Assembly: GCF_000520995.1 (NCBI RefSeq)
Contig: NZ_JACA01000059.1
Coordinates: forward strand, 1-43,928
DNA length: 43,928 nt
Reading direction: 5' to 3'
From: Aquimarina macrocephali JAMB N27
GTDB taxonomy: Bacteria; Bacteroidota; Bacteroidia; Flavobacteriales; Flavobacteriaceae
Part shown: in pieces, positions 32,898-41,432 of the stretch
Layout: each line of letters starts with the position of its first letter
Numbering within the stretch: position 1 is the stretch's first letter
Made by a program: the position numbers and the translations under genes
The notes under the pieces: generated by a model
Told to the model about the DNA's origin: nothing
Databases searched by the model: none
What the model saw: the letters and a program-made list of their open reading frames with translations, nothing else

Positions 32898-34658
32898 ATG
32901 AATAAATTTGAAGCATTAGGTCTTGGTGAAGCCATTATTAAGGCGGTGAATGATATGGGTTTTGAAACCCCTAGTGAAGTACAGGAAAAGGCAATCCCTA
33001 TTTTATTAAAAGAAGATACGGATATTGTTGCTTTAGCACAAACCGGTACAGGAAAAACAGCAGCTTTTGGTTTTCCCTTAATCGAAAAAATTGATAGTAG
33101 CAGTAGGATTACACAAGGATTAATCCTCTCTCCTACCCGTGAACTTTGTTTACAAATTACTAACGAACTAAAAAACTACTCTAAATATATTCCTGGATTG
33201 CACACCGTAGCAATTTATGGCGGAGCAAGTATAACAGATCAGGCAAAACAAATAAAGCGTGGTGCCCAAATCGTAGTGGCAACTCCTGGGCGAATGCAGG
33301 ATATGATCAACCGTAAAATGGTAGACATTACCAATATTAGTTATTGTATATTGGATGAAGCCGATGAGATGTTAAATATGGGATTTTATGAAGATATTAA
33401 TACCATTTTATCTCATACCCCAGAAGATAAAAGTACTTGGCTCTTCTCTGCTACAATGCCAAAAGAAGTTTCTACCATTGCAAAACGATTTATGCAAACA
33501 CCGGTAGAAATTACTGTGGGGCATAAAAACACCGGTTCTAAAAATGTTTCTCACGAATATTATGTGGTAAACTCTCGTGATCGATATGCTGCCCTTAAAC
33601 GATTAGCAGATGCAAATCCTGATATCTTTTCGGTAATTTTTTGCCGTACAAAAAGAGATACTCAAAAAGTAGCAGAAAACCTTATTGGTGATGGATACAA
33701 TGCCGCAGCATTACATGGTGATTTAAGTCAAAATCAACGTGATCTGGTGATGAAAAGTTTTAGAAATCGCCAAATACAGATGCTAGTTGCTACAGATGTA
33801 GCTGCACGTGGTATTGATGTAGATGATGTTACCCATGTAATCAACTATCAACTCCCAGATGAGATAGAAACCTACACCCATAGAAGTGGAAGAACAGGAC
33901 GTGCCGGAAAAAGTGGTGTTTCTATGGTTATCGTATCTAAAAGTGAAGTCAGAAAAATTAAATCTGTAGAACGGATTATTAAGAAGAGTTTCGAGAAAAA
34001 AGAAATTCCTAGTGGCGAAGAAATATGCCAAGTTCAACTATTTCATTTAGCCAGTGATATCGGAAAAGCAGAAATAAATCATGAAATTGATAGTTATTTA
34101 CCATCTATTAATGAGGTTTTAGAAGAATTTTCTAAAGAAGAATTGATCAAAAAATTCTTTTCGGTAGAGTTTTCTCGTTTTCATAATTATTACAAAAAAT
34201 CTAGAGATCTAAATGCTGTAAACGAAAGAGAAAGTAATTCTGGCAGAGATGGTAGTACGCGTTACTTTATTAATGTAGGAGAAAAAGATGGATTTGACTG
34301 GATGACTTTAAAGGATTTCCTGAAAGAAGTGTTAGAAATAGGAAGTGATTCTTTAAGCCGGGTAGATGTAAAAGAAAGCTTTTCTTTTTTCAATACCAAT
34401 ACTGAGCATCAGGAACGAGTTCTTCAGGTTTTTGAAGATTTCAGAATGGAAGGAAGAAAGGTTAATGTAGAAATATCTAAAGATTCTGGCCGTAGAGGAG
34501 GAAGACGTCGTCGTGATAATGATGGTGGTGGTTTTAAAGGAAAACGTAGAAGCGACGGATTTAAACCTAAGGGTAAAAAACGTTTTGATTCAAAAGAAGA
34601 TAGAGGTAGCGGAGGTAATCAAAAAAGAGATCGTAGAAAACGTAGTGATCGTAGATAA
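32898..34658 (+). CDS. DEAD-box ATP-dependent RNA helicase, DeaD/CsdA-like
   Basis: A 586-residue RNA helicase starting at the ATG at 32898; an in-frame TTG at 32877 falls within the promoter and is rejected. RecA domain 1: Q motif GFETPSEVQEKAIP, motif I AQTGTGKT, Ia PTRELCLQ, Ib TPGR, II DEAD, III SAT. RecA domain 2: IFCRTK, motif V ATDVAARGID, motif VI HRSGRTGRAGKSG. Then a dimerisation-like region, a DbpA-type RNA-binding fold (about 455-535, RYFINVGEKDGFDWMTLKDF) and a basic Arg/Gly-rich tail (RRGGRRRRDN to the end). It remodels ribosomal and messenger RNA structure, typically in ribosome assembly and cold growth. Confidence 0.94.
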   Translation: MNKFEALGLGEAIIKAVNDMGFETPSEVQEKAIPILLKEDTDIVALAQTGTGKTAAFGFPLIEKIDSSSRITQGLILSPTRELCLQITNELKNYSKYIPGLHTVAIYGGASITDQAKQIKRGAQIVVATPGRMQDMINRKMVDITNISYCILDEADEMLNMGFYEDINTILSHTPEDKSTWLFSATMPKEVSTIAKRFMQTPVEITVGHKNTGSKNVSHEYYVVNSRDRYAALKRLADANPDIFSVIFCRTKRDTQKVAENLIGDGYNAAALHGDLSQNQRDLVMKSFRNRQIQMLVATDVAARGIDVDDVTHVINYQLPDEIETYTHRSGRTGRAGKSGVSMVIVSKSEVRKIKSVERIIKKSFEKKEIPSGEEICQVQLFHLASDIGKAEINHEIDSYLPSINEVLEEFSKEELIKKFFSVEFSRFHNYYKKSRDLNAVNERESNSGRDGSTRYFINVGEKDGFDWMTLKDFLKEVLEIGSDSLSRVDVKESFSFFNTNTEHQERVLQVFEDFRMEGRKVNVEISKDSGRRGGRRRRDNDGGGFKGKRRSDGFKPKGKKRFDSKEDRGSGGNQKRDRRKRSDRR

Positions 34659-34795
34659 ATCAGAGGTTTTGTCCTTTGTATATTCAAGAAATATTTCCCC
34701 AGTAAATCATTGAATATAAAGACTTAACAAATAAATATGATTTTTGGCGCGATTTTTATGTTATATTATTTAAAATTGAACGTCATATTATATAC

Positions 34796-35560
34796 ATGAA
34801 GAGAGTATTATTTTACATAGCACTATTAGCAGGTATAACTACTTATGCTCAGGTAAATGATTCAAATACTGTATCAGGAAAAGTGTTAAATGCTGCCAAT
34901 GATCAGATATTAGAAAATGTTCACATTGTTAATCTTAGCCAGGTAATAGGAACAATTACCAATGAAAAAGGAGATTTTAATATTCCTGCCAAAGTAAATG
35001 ACACTCTATATTTCTCTTATATTGGATATAAACCATTACAGGTTAGAGTAACTAATGATTGGGTTAAGTTTGGAGAAGTTAAGATCAAGATGACAGAGTT
35101 AGGAATTGCGTTAGAAGAGGTAGTTGTAGCCGATGTACAACTTACTGGTTATCTGGAGATCGATGCTAAGAGAATTCCTGTCTATAACAATTACAGATAT
35201 AGTATTTCTGGGTTAAATTCTGGATATGAAGGTGGTAGCAGGCAGCCTGGAGCTGTAAACAAGGTATTGGGTGCTATTTTTAACCCTGCAGATTTTCTAT
35301 ATAATATATTTAGCAAACGATCAAAGGAATTAAGAAAGCTTCGCAAAATGAAGAAGGACGATGAGATTAGAAATCTATTAGAGACTAAATTTGATCGTGC
35401 GACTTTAATGGCTCTTCTGCAAGTAGGACGGTTGGATATAGATGAGATTTTACGAAATTGTAATTATTCTGTTGATTTTATAAAATTTGCAAACGATCTT
35501 CAAATCCTCGATGCGATAAGCGAATGTTATGAGGAATACAAAATACTAGACAGAAAGTAA
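34796..35560 (+). CDS. Carboxypeptidase-regulatory-like domain protein
   Basis: A 254-residue exported protein with signal peptide MKRVLFYIALLAGITTYAQ. Residues about 25-105 are a carboxypeptidase D regulatory-like beta-sandwich (SGKVLNAANDQILENVHIVN, GTITNEKGDFNIPAKVNDTL, YFSYIGYKPLQVRV), the same domain found at the N-terminus of SusC-like receptors. The rest is helical and basic (SKRSKELRKLRKMKKDDEIR) with no barrel. It is common in flavobacteria next to unrelated genes; the role is unknown and may be envelope assembly. It appears monocistronic. Confidence 0.85.
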   Translation: MKRVLFYIALLAGITTYAQVNDSNTVSGKVLNAANDQILENVHIVNLSQVIGTITNEKGDFNIPAKVNDTLYFSYIGYKPLQVRVTNDWVKFGEVKIKMTELGIALEEVVVADVQLTGYLEIDAKRIPVYNNYRYSISGLNSGYEGGSRQPGAVNKVLGAIFNPADFLYNIFSKRSKELRKLRKMKKDDEIRNLLETKFDRATLMALLQVGRLDIDEILRNCNYSVDFIKFANDLQILDAISECYEEYKILDRK

Positions 35561-35581
35561 TCTATATACAAGAGCATATTA

Positions 35582-35947
35582 TCAACGTAACGAATGTAAT
35601 GCAATTCTGTTTCCTTCAGAATCTATAAAGTATGCCATATATCCATGCTCTTCAGAGATTTGCTTTTTGCCTAAAACCACTTTCCCTCCTGCATCTGCCA
35701 CTCTACTCATTTCATTAGCAATATTGTCACAAGAAAAGTATACCAAAACTCCATCTTTACTAGGTTTATAATGTTCTCCTGCATAGATTAATGTTCCGGT
35801 AGCAATTCCGACTTGATTTTGATTGGGAAACCACCCCATCTGTACACCTTCCATATCTTGAAGGTTAATTTCAATATCAAAAACTGTTTCATAAAAAGTT
35901 TTAGCTCTTTTCATATCTATAACGGGAATTTCGAACCAAGTAACCAT
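35582..35947 (-). CDS. VOC (glyoxalase/bleomycin-resistance) family protein
   Basis: A 121-residue single-domain protein of the vicinal-oxygen-chelate fold: two beta-alpha-beta-beta-beta units, starting MVTWFEIPVIDMKRAKTFYE and closing YMAYFIDSEGNRIALHS. Candidate metal or active-site residues are an early Glu and the Glu/His near the end. Family members include small dioxygenases, isomerases and antibiotic-binding proteins; the substrate is unknown here. A heptamer tandem repeat fills the whole gap to the upstream trmH gene and ends four bases before the ATG, so its length may influence expression. Confidence 0.85.
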   Translation of the reverse strand: MVTWFEIPVIDMKRAKTFYETVFDIEINLQDMEGVQMGWFPNQNQVGIATGTLIYAGEHYKPSKDGVLVYFSCDNIANEMSRVADAGGKVVLGKKQISEEHGYMAYFIDSEGNRIALHSLR

Positions 35948-35951
35948 AATA

Positions 35952-36012
35952 TTAGATGTTAGATGTTAGATGTTAGATGTTAGATGTTAGATGTTAGATG
36001 TTAGATGTTAGA
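35952..36012. repeat. Heptanucleotide tandem repeat (TTAGATG)
   Basis: Eight perfect copies of TTAGATG (35952-36007) plus a partial TTAGA. It occupies nearly the entire space between the stop of trmH and the start of the VOC gene. Perfect short repeats of this kind are prone to slippage. On the minus strand the unit contains a TAA, so the repeat cannot be read through in any frame. Confidence 0.95.
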
Positions 36013-36015
36013 AAG

Positions 36016-36672
36016 TTACTCTTTCTCATGATATCGCGCAATAATTTGCTCATGACTTTTAATCACCTTCTTTGCCCACTCCATTCGTTTTTCTAATTTT
36101 TCTTCTTCAGATAACTGCCAATTGATATTTGTTTCTTTAAGTGTAGAGGTAACATGCTGTAAAATGATTGCTGCAGAAACTGAAATATTAAGGCTTTCGG
36201 TAAATCCAACCATTGGGATATGCAATCTGGCATCTGCCATTTCCAGAACCTGGTCACTTAACCCTTGTTGCTCTCTTCCAAAGAAAAATGCAGCTGGTTT
36301 ATCAACATTAAAATCCTGTAAAACTTTAGAATCATCATGTGGAGTAGTCGCAACAATTTGATATCCTTGATTTTGTAATGTAGCAAGACACTCTTTGGTA
36401 GTTGAGTATCGATTGACATCTACCCATTTTTGAGCGCCCATTGCAATCTCACGATCTATACGTTTTGCGTTTATTTCTTCAATTACATGCACATTTTGGA
36501 CTCCAAACACATCACAACTACGTATCACCGCACTTGTATTATGCAATTGATACACATCCTCGACTGCAACCGTAAAATGGTTTGTTCGTTGTTCCAAAAC
36601 TTTTTTATTTAAACCTTGTCGTCTTGGAGTAAGAAATGATTCTAAATATTCGAGAAGTTTTATATCTATCAT
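36016..36672 (-). CDS. trmH: tRNA (guanosine-2'-O-)-methyltransferase TrmH (SpoU family)
   Basis: A 218-residue SPOUT-class methyltransferase with a trefoil knot. Motif 1: HNTSAVIRSCDVFGVQNVHV (about 44-63) with the conserved Asn and Arg. Motif 2: FFFGREQQGLS (about 129-139). Motif 3: IPMVGFTESLNISVSAAIIL (about 152-171), the cofactor-binding knot. A C-terminal extension with basic helices, MEWAKKVIKSHEQI, matches TrmH. It should methylate the 2-prime hydroxyl of G18 in the D-loop of tRNAs. The substrate is assigned from family resemblance; other SpoU members are possible. It probably shares a transcript with the VOC gene 69 bases downstream. Confidence 0.87.
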   Translation of the reverse strand: MIDIKLLEYLESFLTPRRQGLNKKVLEQRTNHFTVAVEDVYQLHNTSAVIRSCDVFGVQNVHVIEEINAKRIDREIAMGAQKWVDVNRYSTTKECLATLQNQGYQIVATTPHDDSKVLQDFNVDKPAAFFFGREQQGLSDQVLEMADARLHIPMVGFTESLNISVSAAIILQHVTSTLKETNINWQLSEEEKLEKRMEWAKKVIKSHEQIIARYHEKE

Positions 36673-36712
36673 AACCGCTAAAATATGAAAACGTCGACTA
36701 TTTTTAAATAAA

Positions 36713-36751
36713 AAAAGAGCTACCTGGTATAATATACCTGATAGCTCTTTT
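36713..36751 (-). terminator. Strong hairpin with T-run on the minus strand
   Basis: AAAAGAGCTA (36713-36722) pairs perfectly with TAGCTCTTTT (36742-36751), with extra pairing of GGTAT and ATACC inside. On the minus strand a run of T residues follows. It lies just upstream of trmH, so it would stop a minus-strand transcript entering from the right and insulate trmH. Confidence 0.6.
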
Positions 36752-36869
36752 ACAATCTACTTAATTTAACTTAAATACATACACCGTAGCTTTCTTAGTT
36801 GTAAAACTTATGACGTATTCACAACATGGCTCAAGTATATATATAATTCAGATTTAAAAACACTTAAAA

Positions 36870-36897
36870 TTTGATATCGTCTATCAAACATTTTTTT
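36870..36897 (+). terminator. Plus-strand terminator-like hairpin
   Basis: TTTGATA, loop TCGTC, TATCAAA, then CA and seven T residues. A classic intrinsic terminator shape on the plus strand, but no plus-strand gene precedes it; it might end an unannotated small RNA. Confidence 0.4.
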
Positions 36898-36933
36898 ATA
36901 ACTATTTACACATTAAATCATTCTTTTTTAGAT

Positions 36934-36974
36934 AAAAAAAACCTCCCGAAATTACCCCTAAAAACGGAAGGTTT
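36934..36974 (-). terminator. Minus-strand terminator-like hairpin
   Basis: AAACCTCCCG (36939-36948) pairs with CGGAAGGTTT (36965-36974) with one mismatch, followed on the minus strand by a T-run. It lies downstream of the doubtful frame at 37087-37449, suggesting that some minus-strand RNA is made there. Confidence 0.5.
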
Positions 36975-37086
36975 AAGTAAACACATTGTCAAAATGTTTC
37001 TTACTGACTAATTATTTGTATCATAATTAGCCTAATTTTTCTTTTTCATTATTTCTTAATTCATACTTTATAATGCTGTTGTTATA

Positions 37087-37449
37087 CTATTTATAGTAAT
37101 AGGTTTTAGTATCAGTGTAGCTATGCTCAAAATCAAATTTGGCATTACTATACTGTATGGCGTGGTAAATAAATATCAAAAAAGATCTTAACAACTTGTA
37201 GCTGTGCACATTAAACTTAAATACGAGATTAACTAAAGATAAAAGGCTAGTTTTTCTGGTATTATGTGGTGTTAAGAAAGTGATAAAAAATGTACGGTAA
37301 GTCCGTAAAAAAGATAAAGAATTACTATATTTCACCCTTTGAAAAGAGGAGAAAAACGATATGCATTTTTCCTTAAGGGAAAGAAGCATCCCATCAATTG
37401 AAAATCGAAATTGACAATTTCTAGATACATGAAATAATAGTCTACTCAT
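37087..37449 (-). CDS. Doubtful short open frame
   Basis: An ATG-started frame of 120 codons. Its composition (rich in Phe, Ser, His, Arg and Tyr) does not look like the soluble or exported proteins of this genome, and I recognise no motif, signal peptide or membrane span. In its favour, a terminator-like hairpin with a T-run lies downstream on the same strand (36934-36974) and a GC-richer structured element lies upstream (37485-37527). It may be a non-coding transcript or chance. Low confidence. Confidence 0.2.
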   Translation of the reverse strand: MSRLLFHVSRNCQFRFSIDGMLLSLKEKCISFFSSFQRVKYSNSLSFLRTYRTFFITFLTPHNTRKTSLLSLVNLVFKFNVHSYKLLRSFLIFIYHAIQYSNAKFDFEHSYTDTKTYYYK

Positions 37450-37484
37450 AATGATTGATTTATTTTAAATTAATCGCTATTCAG

Positions 37485-37527
37485 ACCCTGCTTTTGTTGG
37501 CTCGCCAAAGTTTTACAATTGCGGGGT
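37485..37527. other. Structured GC-richer element in AT-rich DNA
   Basis: ACCCTGC (37485-37491) can pair with GCGGGGT (37521-37527) around a second hairpin TTGG-CTCG-CCAA (37497-37508), followed on the plus strand by TGTTTTTG. The nested structure stands out from its surroundings and could be part of an RNA leader, a terminator or a protein-binding site. Confidence 0.4.
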
Positions 37528-38364
37528 TGTTTTTGTCTTAACCTTAATTTTTAATGATACATATTTATAAAAGAAACTAACATTAAAAATCTACAGTCTT
37601 TACACATTTATTTATTATAACTTCTTTTTTTAGCACTACGATCAAAACACTTCCAAAAACAGAAGTTTTTGATTTTATATTAATTATTATGTATTCTCTT
37701 ATATATAATAAAAGTAATACATTTCTATTTTCTTATTAATTCAGTTTGACAATAAAAGTGCTTGTTTCTTCACAAAAGTATTTAACTACTACTTAGATGA
37801 AAAACTACATATTTCTTTTACAAAACAATATCGAATATAAAACTCAGGGAGGGGTAAGAAAATAAGTTTTTTACTCTTTAATTATTACATTATGTTTTGT
37901 TCAAAAACAATACTTAAAGATAGTTACTATTTGTTAAAACCGAACACTGAAATACCACATAATTATTCCGGTTTTACCGTAAAAAAATAAATGATTAATC
38001 ATATTTGCAAAAAGGTAAACAAAATTAACATTTACATTAGTTCAAAAAACAGCAATTACCTAATAATCAAATATTTACACTTAATAAAAAATCACATAAA
38101 AGGTTGTAAATCTTTAAAAAAAGTAGGAATATTCTATAAAATTTATACAAATACTGCCTTTTAACTGCTATAATAAGCTTTTTAACTGTTTTTAGACTGT
38201 TGCAAAAACGTCAATTATTGATAGATAAACTGTAATTTCTTATTAAGATAAAAGTATCCATCTTGTTTTTCAATACTAAAATAGATAATAGATTTGAAAT
38301 GTTATATTATTATCCTCGGCTCTGATATTTTTAACTCTCTAAACTTAAACAGTTTACAAAAACA

Positions 38365-38402
38365 AAAAAATCACTCTCTATAGAAAATAGAAAGTGATTT
38401 TT
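38365..38402 (-). terminator. Terminator of the mscS gene
   Basis: AAAAATCACT pairs with AGTGATTTTT around an A-rich loop, 22 bases after the mscS stop, with a T-run on the minus strand. It is near-symmetric and may work in both directions. Confidence 0.75.
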
Positions 38403-38423
38403 AATTTTAATTTATTTTTACGC

Positions 38424-39239
38424 TTAGCCTTCTTTTTGAATTTCTACCGCGTGTGGGTAAGGAATTTCTATACCAGCAGCATCAAGGGCTAGTTTACAGT
38501 TTTCTAATGTAGCAAAATACACATCCCAATAATCTTCGGGGGTACAGTATGGTCGAACAGCCAAATCAACAGAGCTTTCCCCTAATTGACTAACATTTAC
38601 AGAAGGTGCAGGATCTTTCATTACCTTAGGGTTTGATGTCAAAACTCCTAGCAATACTTCTTTTGCATCTTTTATATTTTCATCATAACCTATACCTATC
38701 GTGATATCTACTCTCATCATTCCTTCTACTGTATAGTTAATGATATTACCATTTGCCATTGCTCCATTAGGAACGATAGCTAACTTATTTTGTGGAGTAG
38801 TTAATTTGGTTGTAAAAATTTCAATTTCTTTAACTACACCTAATACGCCTTGTGCTTCTATAAGATCTCCTATTTTATATGGTCTAAAAATCATAATAAG
38901 TACTCCCCCTGCAAAATTTGATAAAGATCCTTGTAATGCCAAACCAATTGCCAAACCGGCAGCTGCAATTACCGCAGCAAAAGTAGTTACATCAACTCCT
39001 AATCTTGAAATTACAATAATGATAAGGAATACTTTTAACGACCAGGTCACTAAGTTTAATAAAAACCTTTGTAAAGATTCATCATACTTACTTTTAGACA
39101 TTACTTGCCTAGCACTATTAATTAATTTCTTAATAACCCACGATCCTATAATATAAATAAGGATGGCTGTAATAAGTTTAGGGCCAAATTCTTTTGCCAG
39201 TTCAATACCGTAATTGAACCATTCTTGAGCTTTCTCCAT
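38424..39239 (-). CDS. Small-conductance mechanosensitive channel (MscS family)
   Basis: A 271-residue inner-membrane channel with three predicted spans: about 18-40 (GPKLITAILIYIIGSWVI), 60-82 (NLVTWSLKVFLIIIVISRLG) and the pore-lining TM3 at about 84-115 (AAAGLAIGLALQGSLSNFAG). The Gly/Ala packing of TM3 is the MscS hallmark. The cytoplasmic beta domain (FRPYKIGDLIEAQGVLGVVK, IVPNGAMANGNIINYT) and the alpha/beta cage follow. It opens on membrane stretch to release solutes during osmotic downshock. Length and layout match the short, E. coli MscS-like class. It has its own promoter and terminator. Confidence 0.93.
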   Translation of the reverse strand: MEKAQEWFNYGIELAKEFGPKLITAILIYIIGSWVIKKLINSARQVMSKSKYDESLQRFLLNLVTWSLKVFLIIIVISRLGVDVTTFAAVIAAAGLAIGLALQGSLSNFAGGVLIMIFRPYKIGDLIEAQGVLGVVKEIEIFTTKLTTPQNKLAIVPNGAMANGNIINYTVEGMMRVDITIGIGYDENIKDAKEVLLGVLTSNPKVMKDPAPSVNVSQLGESSVDLAVRPYCTPEDYWDVYFATLENCKLALDAAGIEIPYPHAVEIQKEG

Positions 39240-39315
39240 TATAATTTGTGTTATTTTGTGTTGAAATATTGTAACAATAAAAAATATAGCTACAATTGAT
39301 ACAATTTTAGAATAG

Positions 39316-39345
39316 CAAAGGTATATTAAATCAATTCAAAGCCAA
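39316..39345 (-). promoter_or_regulatory. Promoter of the mscS gene
   Basis: TTG (39345-39343), 19-base spacer, TACCTTTG (39323-39316) on the minus strand, about 77 bases before the start. It lies just past the stop of the OmpA-family gene (39364), separating mscS from the T9SS module. Confidence 0.6.
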
Positions 39346-39363
39346 AATACTTTTATAATATGG

Positions 39364-41334
39364 CTATTGTAGAATAATAAACTCACTTCTACGATTACGT
39401 TGATGCTGCTCTTCACTACAAGATACATCATCGGCACAGGCATTGACTAATTGCGTTTCGCCATATCCTCTACCTGTTATCCTAGATTTATCTATTTTAC
39501 CTTTTCCTATAATATATTTAATAGTACTTTTTGCTCTTCGTTCACTTAAAGACATATTATATTGATTATTTGCTCTACTATCAGTGTGAGATCTAATATC
39601 AATTTTCAGGTTAGGATATTCTTTAAGTGCTGCAATGATTTTTTGTAACTCTACCTCGGCATCAGGTCTTATAAAAGATTTATCTAAGTCAAAATATATA
39701 ATTTCCAGATCAAGCAATTTAGCTAAATCATCACCTGGTTTTGCTTCTTTCCCGACTAATCCACCTTTATCAAGTTGTAAAGCAACATCATATTCATGTT
39801 CTAATACACTATTAGTTGTAAGAAGTGTTTCGGTAGGGTTATATGTTGTTTTGTTTGCTCTTACAACATATTGTTTTTCACACTCCAGATCAAATCTATA
39901 CATACCTTTTGCATCTGTTACAGTACGTTGTAATTCACTATTGGTATCATCTAATAAAAATATTTCGGCATCTACCAAAACTTCTTTTGAATTTGCATCT
40001 GTAACTTTTCCTGTAACATATTGATTACAAGTGGTGATCAATTCTTCAATTTGTTTAAAACTATAAATATCATCATTTCCTTTTCCTCCAGTACGATTAC
40101 TAGAAAAATATCCAATTTTTGTATCTTCATTCAACACAAAAGTAAAATCGTCTTCAGAGCTATTTACTGGTTTCCCTACATTATATGGTATAGAAAATGT
40201 TCCTGATTCTTCGGGAACGGTTACAAAAATATCTAACCCTCCCAGACCAACATGCCCATCACTAGCAAAATATAATCGTCCCGAATCACTAACGTATGGA
40301 AAAGTTTCTCTTCCTTCGGTATTGATCTTATCTCCAAGGTTTCTTGGTTCTCCAAAAGTTCCATCTTCATTTATATCAATCACATATAAATCAGAAAGCC
40401 CTCTACTGTCTGGCATATCACTAGCAAAATAAAGTTTGGTTCCATCTGCACTTAAAGCAGGGTGTGCCATAGAATATTCGTTACTATTAAAAGGTAATTC
40501 TTCTATATTATCCCATTTATTATTTTCGATTATAGCTTTATACAATTTTAATAATGTTGTACCTTTTTCATTAGAGCCTAATCTTCTTTTGGTATAATTA
40601 TTACGAGTAAAGTATACGGTTTGACCATCATTACTAAATGAAGTAGATGATTCATGAAATTTGGTGTTTATTTTTCCTTTTATTTTTTTCGGAGCTTGTA
40701 AAGTACCTTTCTCTTCTGTTATAGTCGAAGAATACAAATCCAGAAATGGCATTTCATCCCATTCATGTACAATCCTGCTTATCCCACTATTACCACCACG
40801 AGAAGATGCAAACACTAACTGCCCTTGATTATTAAAACTTGGAGCATAATCAGAATATTTAGAATTCACACTAAGTTTTGACAACTTATATTTACCCGAT
40901 TGCATTTCGATAAACTTTAGATAATCTCGTGTATTCATAAAAAATTCTGCTCGCTTATCATTTCCAATTAAAGTGTTGAAACGTTCCATTATTTTATCAG
41001 CTTCGTCATATCGTTGTACACTTTTCAAGCTTTGAGAATACCTGAATAAATATTCAGGATCAATATCATCTACATAAGTCGTAGTGAGTTTTTCATACCA
41101 GGGAATCGCATCTTCGAGTCTTGCATTGAAATAATAAGAATCTCCTATTTTTTTAAATAAATCGGCAGATTCATATCCCTTTTCAGCTACCTGAAGATAA
41201 ATTTTTCGGGCGTCAACAAAAGCATATCGACTAAAACTTTCATCTGCTTTGGCTAAACGTTTTTCTTGAGAAAAAGCAATACCAGACAATAGTATACTTA
41301 AGGATATATTTATAAAATATTTGGTAAAATTCAT
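39364..41334 (-). CDS. OmpA-family outer-membrane protein with TPR and PD40 repeats (PorE-like)
   Basis: A 656-residue exported protein (signal to AFSQ, about residue 22). Order of domains: TPR-like helices (about 25-130, RYAFVDARKIYLQVAEKGYE), a WD40/PD40-like beta-propeller (about 155-430, YSDYAPSFNNQGQLVFASSR, HPALSADGTKLYFASDMPDS, FPYVSDSGRLYFASDG), a carboxypeptidase-regulatory-like domain (about 440-525), and an OmpA peptidoglycan-binding domain (about 540-656, IYFDLDKSFIRPDAE and LSERRAKSTIKYI). PorE of Porphyromonas has the same domain order and anchors T9SS components to peptidoglycan. It is encoded right after the PorP/SprF gene, which supports a secretion or gliding role. Confidence 0.9.
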   Translation of the reverse strand: MNFTKYFINISLSILLSGIAFSQEKRLAKADESFSRYAFVDARKIYLQVAEKGYESADLFKKIGDSYYFNARLEDAIPWYEKLTTTYVDDIDPEYLFRYSQSLKSVQRYDEADKIMERFNTLIGNDKRAEFFMNTRDYLKFIEMQSGKYKLSKLSVNSKYSDYAPSFNNQGQLVFASSRGGNSGISRIVHEWDEMPFLDLYSSTITEEKGTLQAPKKIKGKINTKFHESSTSFSNDGQTVYFTRNNYTKRRLGSNEKGTTLLKLYKAIIENNKWDNIEELPFNSNEYSMAHPALSADGTKLYFASDMPDSRGLSDLYVIDINEDGTFGEPRNLGDKINTEGRETFPYVSDSGRLYFASDGHVGLGGLDIFVTVPEESGTFSIPYNVGKPVNSSEDDFTFVLNEDTKIGYFSSNRTGGKGNDDIYSFKQIEELITTCNQYVTGKVTDANSKEVLVDAEIFLLDDTNSELQRTVTDAKGMYRFDLECEKQYVVRANKTTYNPTETLLTTNSVLEHEYDVALQLDKGGLVGKEAKPGDDLAKLLDLEIIYFDLDKSFIRPDAEVELQKIIAALKEYPNLKIDIRSHTDSRANNQYNMSLSERRAKSTIKYIIGKGKIDKSRITGRGYGETQLVNACADDVSCSEEQHQRNRRSEFIILQ

Positions 41335-41432
41335 AGTTTTTCGTTTTTACTTAATTCTAAAAACTAGGTTTTATTAAGGTTCTTATCTTTTGCTTTTATT
41401 TTTTTTGAAGGTCTATCATCCTTAAATAATAA

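Larger units (their letters stand above)
36673..37086. other. Hairpin-rich intergenic region
   Basis: No gene is supported. Three terminator-like hairpins are present (36713-36751, 36870-36897, 36934-36974). A small RNA between them is possible but not demonstrated. Confidence 0.4.
37450..38423. other. AT-rich gene-free stretch, 974 bases
   Basis: No supported gene on either strand. The left end has a structured GC-richer element (37485-37527, listed separately), the right end the mscS terminator. Between them are only short frames in very AT-rich sequence. It may hold regulatory sequence or the remains of deleted genes; nothing further can be supported. Confidence 0.5.

Noticed and set aside
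34513..34713. Plus-strand frame over the helicase 3-prime end
   Set aside because: It is a shifted reading of the Arg/Gly-rich tail and has no independent support.
35952..36012. CRISPR array
   Set aside because: The unit is only 7 bases and contiguous, with no spacers and no cas genes nearby; it is a simple tandem repeat.
37450..38423. tRNA or rRNA gene in the long gene-free stretch
   Set aside because: No T-loop-like GTTCRA pattern with a matching acceptor stem and no rRNA-like sequence was seen.
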